A stretch of 64,000 nt of DNA, taken from NCBI GenBank assembly GCA_049670505.1, contig JBATTK010000024.1:58984-122983 (forward strand), read 5' to 3'. Under the pieces are notes generated by a model that saw only the letters and a list, made by a program, of their open reading frames with translations, did no database searches and was not told where the DNA came from. The position numbers and the translations under genes were made by a program. Origin of the DNA: JBATTK01 sp049670505. Lineage in GTDB: Bacteria; Bacteroidota; Bacteroidia; Flavobacteriales; Flavobacteriaceae. This document shows positions 1 through 7,752 of this stretch, one piece after another; positions within the stretch are counted from its first letter, which is position 1; every line of letters starts with the position of its first letter.

Positions 1-2
1 AG

Positions 3-1487
3 ATTATTGCGAATTTTCTGTTGCACCGGATCAAACCCATGGCACCATACATTATGCCCGTTAATCCTTTTGAAAACCGTAAGGATGTCAAAAGTAGTAT
101 TTCGGGATTCAAAAATGCCATGCTTCATTTACAAGAGGGGCATCCCTTGGGAATTTTTCCGGCAGGGGAGGTGTCTACCTATAAAGATGGGAAGCTCATT
201 GTGGACAAGCCTTGGGAAGAGGCTGCCTTAAAACTCATAAAAAGGGCCGAAGTTCCTGTTGTTCCCATATATTTTCACGCAAAGAATAGCAGGTTGTTCT
301 ATCGATTATCAAAAATCAATGCTATTTTCAGAACTGCAAAGTTGCCCTCGGAGGTAACTACACAAAGAAATAGGCCCATTAAGGTAAGAATAGGTCAACC
401 GATATCCGTAAAAACGCAAAAGGAGCAGGAGAGTTTGGAAGATTTCACAGAGCTGTTGCGGAAGAAAACGTATATCCTGTCCAATGCCTATGAAAAGGAA
501 CGGCTCATTGATAAAGTCCCCTCTACCCTAAAAATTCCCAAAGCGCCAAAAAGAATTGCATCTGCCGTGCGGACCGAGGTCATAGAAGGAGAGATTGAAA
601 AGCTTCGTGAGAAGGACTGTAGATTGTTACAGAGTAAGAATTATGAGGTTTTTTTGGCCAAGGAACATGATATGCCCTTTATACTAAAGGAAATAGGTCG
701 CCAGCGCGAGTTAACTTTTAGGGCTATCGGGGAGGGTACCAACAACGCCATAGATCTAGATCAGTTCGACGCGTATTATCATCATTTGTTTTTATGGGAC
801 GATGAGGAAAAGAAGATCGTTGGTGCTTATCGGATGGGAATGGGATCCGAAATTTTTAAAAAGTATGGTATAGATGGGTTTTATCTTCAGGATCTTTTTC
901 GCGTGGAGCCGGAACTTTATGGAATGATGGAGCGTTCCATTGAAATGGGACGTGCCTATATCATTAAGGAATACCAACAAAAACCGATGCCCCTGTTCTT
1001 ATTGTGGAAGGGAATAGTACATACTACTTTACGGCATCCGGAGCATAAATATTTAATTGGAGGTGTAAGTATCAGTAACCAATTTTCTAACTTTTCCAAA
1101 TCCCTAATGATCGAGTTTATGAAATCGAATTATTGGGATCCTTATGTGGCACAATATATTCACCCTAAAAAGGAGTTTAAGGTAAAGCTTAAGGATGCCG
1201 ATAAGGAATTTGTTTTTGACGAGACCAAGGCCGATCTGAACAAGTTCGATAAACTTATTGATGAGGTAGAGCCGGGAAGCCTGCGTTTGCCTGTTTTGAT
1301 CAAAAAATATATTAAGCAGAATGCCAAGGTCATCGCTTTTAACGTGGATCCCCTTTTCAATAATTCGGTAGATGGATTGATGTATATTAAGATTGCCGAT
1401 TTACCGGAAAGTACGGTAAAACCGGTAATGGAAGAGTTTCAGGCCGAATTGGAACGAAAACTTACCGAAGGGAACGCGGAAGTTTAG
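3..1487 (+). CDS. Lysophospholipid acyltransferase / GNAT fusion (5' partial)
   Basis: The reading frame is open to the left edge, so the N-terminus lies outside the window; the first in-window start-like codon (TTG at 21) is internal. The visible part begins at the end of a PlsC-type glycerolipid acyltransferase domain, with the motif FPAGEVS (family motif III, usually FPEG), and continues into a second domain of the hemolysin/OlsB-like N-acyltransferase type (about residues 200-330 of the visible protein, with IGRQRELTFR and YLQDLFRV). Family knowledge: such two-domain proteins make ornithine or similar aminolipids in Bacteroidota, at the inner membrane. Its stop codon overlaps the end of the convergent arsC gene by 4 bp. 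The family call is firm, the exact lipid product is inference. Confidence 0.8.
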   Translation: MIANFLLHRIKPMAPYIMPVNPFENRKDVKSSISGFKNAMLHLQEGHPLGIFPAGEVSTYKDGKLIVDKPWEEAALKLIKRAEVPVVPIYFHAKNSRLFYRLSKINAIFRTAKLPSEVTTQRNRPIKVRIGQPISVKTQKEQESLEDFTELLRKKTYILSNAYEKERLIDKVPSTLKIPKAPKRIASAVRTEVIEGEIEKLREKDCRLLQSKNYEVFLAKEHDMPFILKEIGRQRELTFRAIGEGTNNAIDLDQFDAYYHHLFLWDDEEKKIVGAYRMGMGSEIFKKYGIDGFYLQDLFRVEPELYGMMERSIEMGRAYIIKEYQQKPMPLFLLWKGIVHTTLRHPEHKYLIGGVSISNQFSNFSKSLMIEFMKSNYWDPYVAQYIHPKKEFKVKLKDADKEFVFDETKADLNKFDKLIDEVEPGSLRLPVLIKKYIKQNAKVIAFNVDPLFNNSVDGLMYIKIADLPESTVKPVMEEFQAELERKLTEGNAEV

Positions 1488-1903
1488 GAGAGTTTTTCGG
1501 CAACGAAATTTTGACAAAAACCCTTGATTTCCTCCCTCGTCCTTAAAAAAGCGGCATGCTTTTCTTCTTCTGTACCCACTACTTTGGAAGGGTCAAAAAA
1601 ATTGTGGTGTATGCGTTCCGCATCTTTGGCGGGAATGAACGGACAATTCTCCTTGGCATGGTCACATACCGTTATAATATAATCCCACGCTACCCCCGAA
1701 TATTCGTCCACATGGTTAGAGGTGTGGTTGGAAATGTCTATACCATCTTCTTTCATTATGGCCACCGCACCGGTATTTAGGCCGTGGGTCTCTATTCCCG
1801 CGCTATAAATATAGGCGAAGCCTTCCTGCATATGGGAGAGGTAGCCATGTGCCATTTGGCTTCTACAGGAATTTCCAGTACATAATACTAATATGTTTTT
1901 CAT
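1484..1903 (-). CDS. arsC: Arsenate reductase / low-molecular-weight phosphatase-fold protein
   Basis: 139 aa, the usual length for thioredoxin-coupled ArsC and LMW protein tyrosine phosphatases. The active-site P-loop CTGNSCRS sits at residues 8-15 (nucleophile Cys8, Arg14) and the general-acid region reads HNFFDPSK near residue 96. Family role: reduces arsenate to arsenite in the cytoplasm. It is the last gene of a four-gene minus-strand unit headed by an ArsR regulator, which favours arsenate reductase over tyrosine phosphatase. The gene overlaps the convergent acyltransferase gene by 4 bp. No arsenite export gene (acr3 or arsB) is present in the unit, so efflux must be encoded elsewhere if the operon is functional. 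Confidence 0.88.
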   Translation of the reverse strand: MKNILVLCTGNSCRSQMAHGYLSHMQEGFAYIYSAGIETHGLNTGAVAIMKEDGIDISNHTSNHVDEYSGVAWDYIITVCDHAKENCPFIPAKDAERIHHNFFDPSKVVGTEEEKHAAFLRTREEIKGFCQNFVAEKLS

Positions 1904-1933
1904 GAATTATTGGTTTTTTGTCATTCAAAATTA

Positions 1934-2434
1934 TTAATCCAGTCCAACGGCCTTACTTCTTCTTTCAAACAGTAAATTATCTTTCCATATGCCATTTAAT
2001 CTACCTACCCGTTCCCTTTTGCCAATAAACCGAAACCCCATGTTTTCATGTAGTTTAATACTTCCCATGTTTTCAGGAAAGATTCCGGACTGTAACGTCC
2101 AAAGACCTGCCGCTTCACTTTGCTGGATCAAAGTGTTCATAAGATGTTTACCCACACCCATGCCTCTACTGTCCTGTCCTACATAAACACTTACTTCGGC
2201 TACACCGCCGTAAACACATCTACCGGAAACCGGGGATAATGCCGCCCATCCAATAATTTTCCTCCCTTGCACCGCTACTATGCGACAGCTTTTTAAGTGT
2301 GCCTTATCCCAAATGGCATGGGTTGGAATATCCTTTTCAAAGGTGGCGACACCAGTGGCGATTCCTTCCGCATAGATAGCCGAAACATCTTGCCAATCAT
2401 AGGGGGTCATCTGCCTGATTTGAATTTTAGCCAT
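1934..2434 (-). CDS. GNAT N-acetyltransferase, phosphinothricin/ArsN1-like
   Basis: 166 aa GNAT protein. It starts with RQMTPYDWQDVSAIYAEGI, carries the family signature SVYVGQDSRGMGVGKHLM (acetyl-CoA binding motif A, QxxGxG/A-type) and ends with the HENMGF motif B region, the layout of phosphinothricin acetyltransferases. In arsenic operons this family includes ArsN1, which acetylates arsinothricin; its place between the ArsR regulator and arsC supports that role here, but substrate is inference. Gap to arsC is about 30 bp and to the upstream DUF6428 gene about 37 bp, consistent with co-transcription. Confidence 0.8.
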   Translation of the reverse strand: MAKIQIRQMTPYDWQDVSAIYAEGIATGVATFEKDIPTHAIWDKAHLKSCRIVAVQGRKIIGWAALSPVSGRCVYGGVAEVSVYVGQDSRGMGVGKHLMNTLIQQSEAAGLWTLQSGIFPENMGSIKLHENMGFRFIGKRERVGRLNGIWKDNLLFERRSKAVGLD

Positions 2435-2471
2435 TACAATTATAAAGATGCCGTAACAAGTTAGGTATAGA

Positions 2472-2963
2472 TTAACAACAACCGCTTCCGGGAGTACAGG
2501 ATGCTTGTTCTTCCGATGCCTCCTCCATTACAGGTATCCCACAAGTTTCTTTGGCCTTGCAATCCGTTTTTTCCACGGCAAGTTTTATAATTAACCTATT
2601 GCCGTCCATTTCAAAGTCGGTCACAAAAAGTTGTGCCGTATGAAAGTGTGGATTACTATATTCAAATTTTACTTCGGTATCCCTTTCCATTGGTTTTATA
2701 CGGTCTACCTTATGGAGTATGCCCAATGCTTTATAGGCATACGTGTATTCCGATTTTTCCTTTTCCACCGGACTTTCCCAAAGTTGAATAACGGTCTCTT
2801 TCCAGAAATCGGTACCTGCGCCGCAATCCACGGAATCTATGGTGATATGCTTTACTTCGGTAATATGATAGTTTGCACCTATGGTATGGCCTGGCTTATA
2901 TTCAAAAAGAAGGCTTTTGTTTTGATGCTCTTTGAGTAGACTTAGAAATTCTTTTGTTTTCAT
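2472..2963 (-). CDS. DUF6428 family protein of the ars operon
   Basis: 163 aa soluble protein resembling the DUF6428 family, which recurs in Bacteroidota arsenic operons. Visible marks are SVDCGAGTDFWKETVIQLWE in the middle and a cysteine-rich C-terminus (CKAKETCGIP, then CTPGSGCC), which could bind a thiophilic metalloid. No signal peptide or membrane segment. It lies 15 bp after the ArsR gene and 37 bp before the acetyltransferase gene. Biochemical function is not established as far as I know; a metalloid-binding or sensing role is inference from the cysteines and the operon. Confidence 0.7.
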   Translation of the reverse strand: MKTKEFLSLLKEHQNKSLLFEYKPGHTIGANYHITEVKHITIDSVDCGAGTDFWKETVIQLWESPVEKEKSEYTYAYKALGILHKVDRIKPMERDTEVKFEYSNPHFHTAQLFVTDFEMDGNRLIIKLAVEKTDCKAKETCGIPVMEEASEEQASCTPGSGCC

Positions 2964-2978
2964 AGGGTGATGTTTTAA

Positions 2979-3302
2979 TTAACAACATTCGGATTTTGTT
3001 TCATCAAAAAAGGAGTTTAGAAGATGTTGTATTTCCGACCACTTCTTTAAATTGATACAATAACATACTTTTTTGCCCTCTATTTCCCCTTTGATCAGGT
3101 CAATACTCTTCAACTCCTTTAAATGCTGGGAAATAGTAGGCTGGGCCAAGCCGATCTCTTCTACAATATCATTGCAGATACAGGCATCCTGACAACTTAT
3201 ATATTCCAAAATGGCAATCCGTGCCGGATTTGACAAGACTTTGAAAATTGTGGCCAATTGGTTTTGTTTGTTGTTGAATATTTGTGTTTTGGTAAGTCCC
3301 AT
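2979..3302 (-). CDS. arsR: ArsR/SmtB-family metalloregulatory repressor
   Basis: 107 aa winged-helix repressor. The recognition helix region reads IGLAQPTISQHLKELKSIDL (residues about 49-68), the beta wing GEIEGKKVCYCINL. Cysteines CQDACIC just before the DNA-binding helices and the C-terminal ECC could form the As(III) or metal site. Family role: represses its own operon until As(III)/Sb(III) or a metal binds. It heads the unit arsR - DUF6428 - GNAT - arsC. The ATG at 3302 is preceded by a palindromic stretch at 3314-3333, the probable operator. Confidence 0.88.
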   Translation of the reverse strand: MGLTKTQIFNNKQNQLATIFKVLSNPARIAILEYISCQDACICNDIVEEIGLAQPTISQHLKELKSIDLIKGEIEGKKVCYCINLKKWSEIQHLLNSFFDETKSECC

Positions 3303-3313
3303 TACATATTTGT

Positions 3314-3333
3314 ATATTGCAATATTACGATAA
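3314..3333 (-). promoter_or_regulatory. Candidate ArsR operator upstream of arsR
   Basis: A perfect 12-bp palindrome ATATTGCAATAT lies at 3314-3325, inside a longer imperfect inverted repeat (TATTG ... CGATA, to about 3333), 12 nt upstream of the arsR start codon. ArsR-family repressors bind AT-rich inverted repeats overlapping their own promoter, so autoregulation is the natural reading. Binding itself is inferred. Confidence 0.55.
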
Positions 3334-3344
3334 TAAAATTAATA

Positions 3345-3372
3345 AAAAAAGCCAGACTCAAAAAATCTGGCC
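3345..3372 (-). terminator. Rho-independent terminator after the TM2 gene
   Basis: Read on the minus strand, stem TCTGGC pairing with GCCAGA (3351-3356 and 3366-3371, extendable by neighbouring bases), then a run of T residues (the A run at 3344-3350 on the plus strand). It follows the TM2-domain gene and separates it from arsR. Confidence 0.7.
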
Positions 3373-3380
3373 TTATATTT

Positions 3381-3815
3381 TTAGAACCAAGGCTTTTTAC
3401 CCACTTGATAGGTGTTGTAGAATTCCTCATCGGACTTGGTAAGGTACATGATACCTTCAATCAGTCCAACAACGGATGTCGCCATTAAAATGAAAACACC
3501 AACGCCCAAACAAGATGTTGCATATCCAATAATGGTGGCGACCAACAGGATAATACCTTCCTTTTGATACCCTAGGATAAATTTATGAACTCCCAAAGAC
3601 CCAAAGATAATGGCCAATATACCGACCAATACTTTTTTATTGTCTCCCCCGGCACCTTTAAGCCCCTCGGTAAACTCCTTTGCGGTTTCTTTGGCCCCCT
3701 CGGCAAAATCACCGGCCGCTTCTTTGGCGTCACCGGCCGCTTCCTTTGCAGCATCTTTGGCATTATCGAAAGCGTCTTCTGCTTTGTCGCCCAAATCCTT
3801 ATTCTCTTCTGACAT
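3381..3815 (-). CDS. TM2 domain-containing membrane protein with Ala/Lys-rich N-terminus
   Basis: 144 aa. Residues 1-55 are a charged, alanine-rich, helical stretch with repeats of the form DAKEAAGD and GAKETAKEF, resembling LEA-like or YtxH-type amphipathic segments. Residues about 58-130 form a TM2 domain: two hydrophobic helices (VLVGILAIIFGSLGVHKFIL and the later LGVGVFILMATSVVGLIEG) joined by the GYQKEGI loop. TM2 proteins are small inner-membrane proteins of mostly unknown role. It is a single-gene unit with its own terminator at 3345-3372. The function is unknown. Confidence 0.75.
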   Translation of the reverse strand: MSEENKDLGDKAEDAFDNAKDAAKEAAGDAKEAAGDFAEGAKETAKEFTEGLKGAGGDNKKVLVGILAIIFGSLGVHKFILGYQKEGIILLVATIIGYATSCLGVGVFILMATSVVGLIEGIMYLTKSDEEFYNTYQVGKKPWF

Positions 3816-3837
3816 TTCTATTGTTTTTGGTGGTTAA

Positions 3838-4409
3838 TACAGACCTAAATGTAACAATAATTTTTATCCGTTTAAAATTTTTAGGGTATAGAATCACCTA
3901 GTCAATTTTCTTTGGGTATAATCTTTGGTTCAAACCCTATGGCAGGTAGGCCTGTCCTTCAGGCGGAGATACACTTTTAGTGCAAGACTTTCAGTTTCCA
4001 AGAAACTATCCAATATTTTACAATGTACCTTCGATACGATTGTTTCACGATCACTCAGGCACCAAACCGGGTCATTGAGCAATTTCCATATGGAAATTGT
4101 ATCGAAATGACATTCCATTCTACAGTTATCAGTGAACAGTTACTAGTTTCTTTTCTCTTTCATCTTTTGTCTTCGGTATTTGGAATGATAGTTTTCAGTA
4201 ATCATTGACGCTCGGTGGTCGTATCGCTTCCAGCTTCCAGTTATCCGAAGGCCTACTGTTTACTGCCACTGCTTACTGAAGACCTCCTTTTATCCTATTA
4301 AAAGTTAATGGTCGGTCGTTGAAAAACCTACTATTAACCGTTAACGTTTAACGAAATTAATTATATTGCTTTTCAAAACCTATGTACTTTCAGTGCCTAG
4401 TGGTCTATT
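3838..4409. other. Intergenic region, 570 bp, repeat-rich and non-coding
   Basis: No credible gene. Short open frames exist on both strands but look unlike coding sequence. The stretch holds phrases such as CAGTTATCAGTGAACAGTTA and GCTTCCAGCTTCCAGTTATC and a hairpin-forming repeat (4029-4116) that recurs, with the neighbouring segment 3947-3990, in the 61946-62631 gap. Confidence 0.6.
4029..4116 (+). repeat. Interspersed hairpin repeat, copy 1
   Basis: About 88 bp beginning CTTCGATACGATTGTTTCAC and ending TCGAAATGACATTCCA. The ends form an inverted repeat (TTCGATACGATT against AATTGTATCGAA), so the unit can fold into one long hairpin. A second, clearly related copy is at 62303-62393, 58 kb away, also intergenic. 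No coding potential. It looks like a small non-autonomous or REP-like family. Confidence 0.65.
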
Positions 4410-4796
4410 TTAAAGAAATGCTTTGTCAATGGGTTCCCAAAGTTCTAGTTTGTTTCCTTCCGGATCTAGGATCCATCCGAATTTTCCATAGTCATATTCC
4501 TCTATTTCCCCTACAATCGTAACACCTTCTTTTTTTAGGACTTCCAATAGGTCTACTAAGTTTTCTACCCTAAAATTCATCATAAATTGTTTCTGGCTTG
4601 GTTCAAAATAGGTGGTGTCGTCCTTAAATGGGCTCCATTGGGTAGAACAGTCGTTCCCTTCCTTGTCTTTCCACCAAAAGGTGCACCCGTACTGATCTGT
4701 GGGAATGCCCAAATGTTCTTTGTACCATTCCTTAATGTTGTTGGGGTCTTTTGCCTTAAAGAAAAAACCACCCAATCCTGTTACTCTGTTTTTCAT
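4410..4796 (-). CDS. VOC (glyoxalase/bleomycin-resistance fold) family protein
   Basis: 128 aa, one vicinal-oxygen-chelate domain: starts GLGGFFFKAKDPNNIKEWYK and ends GKFGWILDPEGNKLELWEP, the usual metal-ligand Glu-containing final strand. These proteins bind a divalent metal and act on diverse small molecules, so the substrate cannot be named. It is the last gene of a minus-strand unit; its start overlaps the DUF1801 stop by 4 bp (ATGA), indicating translational coupling. Confidence 0.8.
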   Translation of the reverse strand: MKNRVTGLGGFFFKAKDPNNIKEWYKEHLGIPTDQYGCTFWWKDKEGNDCSTQWSPFKDDTTYFEPSQKQFMMNFRVENLVDLLEVLKKEGVTIVGEIEEYDYGKFGWILDPEGNKLELWEPIDKAFL

Positions 4797-5260
4797 TTTC
4801 TTCTATTGTTTTTTAGTGCATTTTCATATGTATTTATCCATTCCCTGACCGTTATTTTTGAGGCCATTTCACCAAGGAGGTCATAGGGAATTTCATCCAT
4901 GTATTTTAGGCGGATACAACTTTTGCCCATATCCAGTTTTCGTTTACAGTGTTTGGGATATTCGCCCACAAACCAGTCCAAAAGCCTTTTGTCCGTATAT
5001 ATTCCCATATGGTAGATTCCGATAAAGTTTTTTTGCGAGGCCAGGTTCATAAAAGGTAAGGGGAGTTCGGGAGTGCAATGGTACCCATCCGGATAAATTG
5101 TATGTGGAACAACATAACCGATCATTCCATAGTTCATGGTTTCCTTAAACCCATCCGGAAGGTTTTTGCCTATGACTTCCCTTAATCTGGAAATTACCGG
5201 CTTTCTCTCGTTGGGCAAATTAGCGATATATATTTCGGGGGTCAAGGCATTTGATCTCAT
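4793..5260 (-). CDS. DUF1801 domain-containing protein
   Basis: 155 aa cytoplasmic protein of the DUF1801 (YdhG/YdeI-like) family, recognised by ALTPEIYIANLPNERKPVI at the start and KETMNYGMIGYVV followed by the FIGIYHMGIY and MGKSCIRLKYMDEIP segments. The fold resembles iron-chaperone/frataxin-like proteins; the biochemical role is not settled. Four-base overlaps join it to both the upstream DUF4199 gene and the downstream VOC gene, so all three are translated together. Confidence 0.78.
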   Translation of the reverse strand: MRSNALTPEIYIANLPNERKPVISRLREVIGKNLPDGFKETMNYGMIGYVVPHTIYPDGYHCTPELPLPFMNLASQKNFIGIYHMGIYTDKRLLDWFVGEYPKHCKRKLDMGKSCIRLKYMDEIPYDLLGEMASKITVREWINTYENALKNNRRK

Positions 5261-5784
5261 AGTATCCCAGGCTTTACGCTTTTGCGCTGTAGTACCAATG
5301 CCGATATCAACGAAATAATGAAACCTATTAGAAAAACCGTCATGGCCATAATAAAAAAGCTCATGAACGTACTTGAAAAGAGTTCTTTCTGCGATTCCAT
5401 TTCTACAAGTTTTACCTTAAATGCGTCTGCCGGTAGGGTTTCTTTCATTTGTGCGATGGTAGTATCGTAATATTCCGTTAAAAAATCGGGATTGATGAAT
5501 TTGATATAAATCACATCTAAAATCCCAAAGGCAAGAGCGGTAATAAGACTTATCGCTATACCGATTTTTAGACTCTTTCCAAAAGTGATTTCACCATTAT
5601 TTTCATTGTCCCGGTAGTGTTTAATACCAAAAAACACAAAAGATAATGATATGATCATGGAAAGATATCCTAGTACTTCCTGAGTGGAAAAATCCAGATT
5701 GCTGCCCACAGACCAGCTTAATAGGAATAGAATACTGATGGTAAGGGCACCATAAATACCGTAGCGTAGCATTGTTTTTCTCAT
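5257..5784 (-). CDS. DUF4199 membrane protein
   Basis: 175 aa with four predicted membrane helices (around residues 9-29, 38-55, 70-90 and 137-165), matching DUF4199 proteins that are common in Bacteroidota. Between helices 3 and 4 lies a polar segment of about 50 residues (FINPDFLTEYYDTTIAQMKE) likely outside the membrane. Function unknown. It is the first of three overlapping genes (DUF4199, DUF1801, VOC) and follows a LuxR-type regulator gene by about 105 bp. Confidence 0.75.
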   Translation of the reverse strand: MRKTMLRYGIYGALTISILFLLSWSVGSNLDFSTQEVLGYLSMIISLSFVFFGIKHYRDNENNGEITFGKSLKIGIAISLITALAFGILDVIYIKFINPDFLTEYYDTTIAQMKETLPADAFKVKLVEMESQKELFSSTFMSFFIMAMTVFLIGFIISLISALVLQRKSVKPGIL

Positions 5785-5889
5785 CTTTTTAAAATTTAAA
5801 ACTTATAGATCAAAATTAAAATGGGGGAGGTAAATTGCACTCATACTAAAGTACTAAAATGGTCTTAATTTGGTAGGATAGCTATAAAA

Positions 5890-6300
5890 TTAGATGATAT
5901 GCATTTCTTTGGCAATTTGTATGGCCTGTGTTCGTCTTTTAGCGTTCAACTTTACCAAAAGGTTGGAAACATGCGTTTTTATAGTACTTTCCGATAAAAA
6001 CAACTTATCCGCTATTTCCTTATTTGAGAGTCCGGATGAAATTTCTTGGAGCACTTCATATTCCCTCTTGCTCAACTCCAAGGCTTTTATTTGTTTATGA
6101 TTAATTTCTCCTTGGGGCAAGCGTTCCTTATGCAAACTTTTTTTATTGAGGTAAACACCTATGACAAAAAAAACCACTGCAATAGTGGCGATTACAATTT
6201 CCAAAGTTACATTGCCACGTATTAAGCTGTATTTGCTTATTTGAAATAATAAAAGCAAGGCTAAGATTATAAGTCCGAAAACGAGTACCGTTTTTTTCAT
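5890..6300 (-). CDS. Membrane-anchored LuxR-type (GerE) transcription regulator
   Basis: 136 aa. Two hydrophobic helices (residues about 4-20 and 31-51) come first, then a linker, then a LuxR/GerE helix-turn-helix at about residues 73-133: LSKREYEVLQEISSGLSNKE followed by IADKLFLSESTIKTHVSNLL. There is no receiver domain. It would tether a DNA-binding domain to the inner membrane, facing the cytoplasm. It is 9 bp after the 2-hydroxyacid dehydrogenase gene and upstream of DUF4199, so it probably regulates, or is co-transcribed with, these genes; target is inference. Confidence 0.82.
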   Translation of the reverse strand: MKKTVLVFGLIILALLLLFQISKYSLIRGNVTLEIVIATIAVVFFVIGVYLNKKSLHKERLPQGEINHKQIKALELSKREYEVLQEISSGLSNKEIADKLFLSESTIKTHVSNLLVKLNAKRRTQAIQIAKEMHII

Positions 6301-6309
6301 CTACTAAAT

Positions 6310-7248
6310 TTAGCAAAATCTTTCCTTGATTTTATCCACGATAGTCTGTGCCAATTTTTCTTTGCTTCGTACCGTCCACCCGGCTACGTGCGGGGATAGG
6401 ATAACGTTTTCGGCATGTATTAAATATTCAAAGGCTTTGGGTAGTTGGTCATCTGTGAACATATGTTCAAAAGAAGTCTTTTCATACTCCAATACATCCA
6501 AGCCGGCTCCCAGGATCTTACCGGATTTTAGGGAAGTTACCAAATCTTCGGTAACCACACATTTACCTCGGGCCGTGTTCAGCAGCCAAAAGGGTTTTTG
6601 AAAAGCATCTATAAATTTGGAATGTATCATTCCCATAGTATCGGAAGTCTGCGGTACATGCAGGCTCAGCACATCGGATTTTTGCTGGAGCTCCAAAACA
6701 CCTACTTGACGTGCGTTTTCATCTCCCACACCACCAATGATATCGTAACAGATGATATCTACATCAAATCCGCGCATTTTTTTGGCAAAGGCCTTCCCCA
6801 TATTTCCATACCCGATGATGCCCACGGTCTTGCCGTCAAGTTCCACCCCACGGTTCCCTTCTCGGTCCCATTTGCCCTGTCGTACCTCACGGTCCGCTTT
6901 ATGGAGCTTATTGAAGAGTGATAACAGCATGCCCAATGTATGTTCGCCAACGGCATTTCGGTTGCCCTCCGGCGCGGCCGCCAAAAAAATGTTCTTTCGC
7001 CGGGCATAACGTACGTCTATATTTTCCAATCCGGCCCCTACACGGCCAATAAACTTTAAGTTGACCGCCTTGTCCAAAAACGTGCTATCAATGGTAAACC
7101 TACTTCGGATAATGATTCCCTCATAGGCATGGATTTTTTCTTCTATGGCTTTCTTGGAAGAAGTATAGTCGGTATCATTTTGGAAACCTAAGTCGTTAAA
7201 TTGTTCTATCAATAAGGGATGATTGGTATCTAAGTGCAATACTTTCAT
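6310..7248 (-). CDS. D-isomer-specific 2-hydroxyacid dehydrogenase
   Basis: 312 aa NAD-dependent dehydrogenase. The Rossmann motif GIIGYGNMGKAF is near residue 145; catalytic residues are the Arg in LLNTARGKCVV, the Glu in the following segment and His in LSPHVAGWT. Family members include phosphoglycerate, glycerate and lactate dehydrogenases; the protein lacks the ACT/regulatory extension of SerA, so it is a short-form enzyme with unknown substrate. Neighbours are a cupin gene 8 bp upstream and a LuxR-type regulator 9 bp downstream, indicating an operon. Confidence 0.85.
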   Translation of the reverse strand: MKVLHLDTNHPLLIEQFNDLGFQNDTDYTSSKKAIEEKIHAYEGIIIRSRFTIDSTFLDKAVNLKFIGRVGAGLENIDVRYARRKNIFLAAAPEGNRNAVGEHTLGMLLSLFNKLHKADREVRQGKWDREGNRGVELDGKTVGIIGYGNMGKAFAKKMRGFDVDIICYDIIGGVGDENARQVGVLELQQKSDVLSLHVPQTSDTMGMIHSKFIDAFQKPFWLLNTARGKCVVTEDLVTSLKSGKILGAGLDVLEYEKTSFEHMFTDDQLPKAFEYLIHAENVILSPHVAGWTVRSKEKLAQTIVDKIKERFC

Positions 7249-7256
7249 AAGGAAGT

Positions 7257-7631
7257 TTAAATCTTGGGATAATGGGTCTGTGTCATTTTGTGCTGTACGT
7301 TCCCCGTATGCGCCGTATTCCTTTTCTCAAAAAGCAATAAATGAACTTCTTCACCATTTTTTGTTGTGGGATTGTGTTCCACACCTTTGGGCACCACAAT
7401 AATTTCTCCTTCTTTTACCACTTCTGTCCTGTCCCTGAACTGCATATAGAGCGTACCCTTTAATACTTGAAAGAGTTCATCTTCATCTTCATGGGCATGC
7501 CATACAAATTCACCTTGAATTTTAGCTAATATTACCTGCATGTCATCAACCACGGCGATTTGATGTGGATGCCATTGTTTGCTGAAAGCTGCATGTTTTT
7601 TCTTTAGGTTAATAGGCTTCATACTACTCAA
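7257..7631 (-). CDS. Cupin-domain protein
   Basis: 124 aa single cupin barrel. The two cupin motifs are visible: VWHAHEDEDELFQVLKGTLY (metal-binding His-x-His and Glu) and the later VVPKGVEHNPTT (third His). Small single-domain cupins of this type bind a metal and act as sugar or small-molecule binders, isomerases or dioxygenases; I cannot tell which. It is the first gene of the run that continues into the dehydrogenase and LuxR genes (8 and 9 bp gaps). Start ATG at 7631. Confidence 0.82.
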   Translation of the reverse strand: MSSMKPINLKKKHAAFSKQWHPHQIAVVDDMQVILAKIQGEFVWHAHEDEDELFQVLKGTLYMQFRDRTEVVKEGEIIVVPKGVEHNPTTKNGEEVHLLLFEKRNTAHTGNVQHKMTQTHYPKI

Positions 7632-7752
7632 ATTAGGAAATAAAAATACTAAAAAATGAATACTTCCTATGACGGATGCTTTTTAATATTTTAATAGGTG
7701 TCGTTGACACCCTACTGTGATTTATTGAACGGGCTTGGCCCATGGTAAAAAG

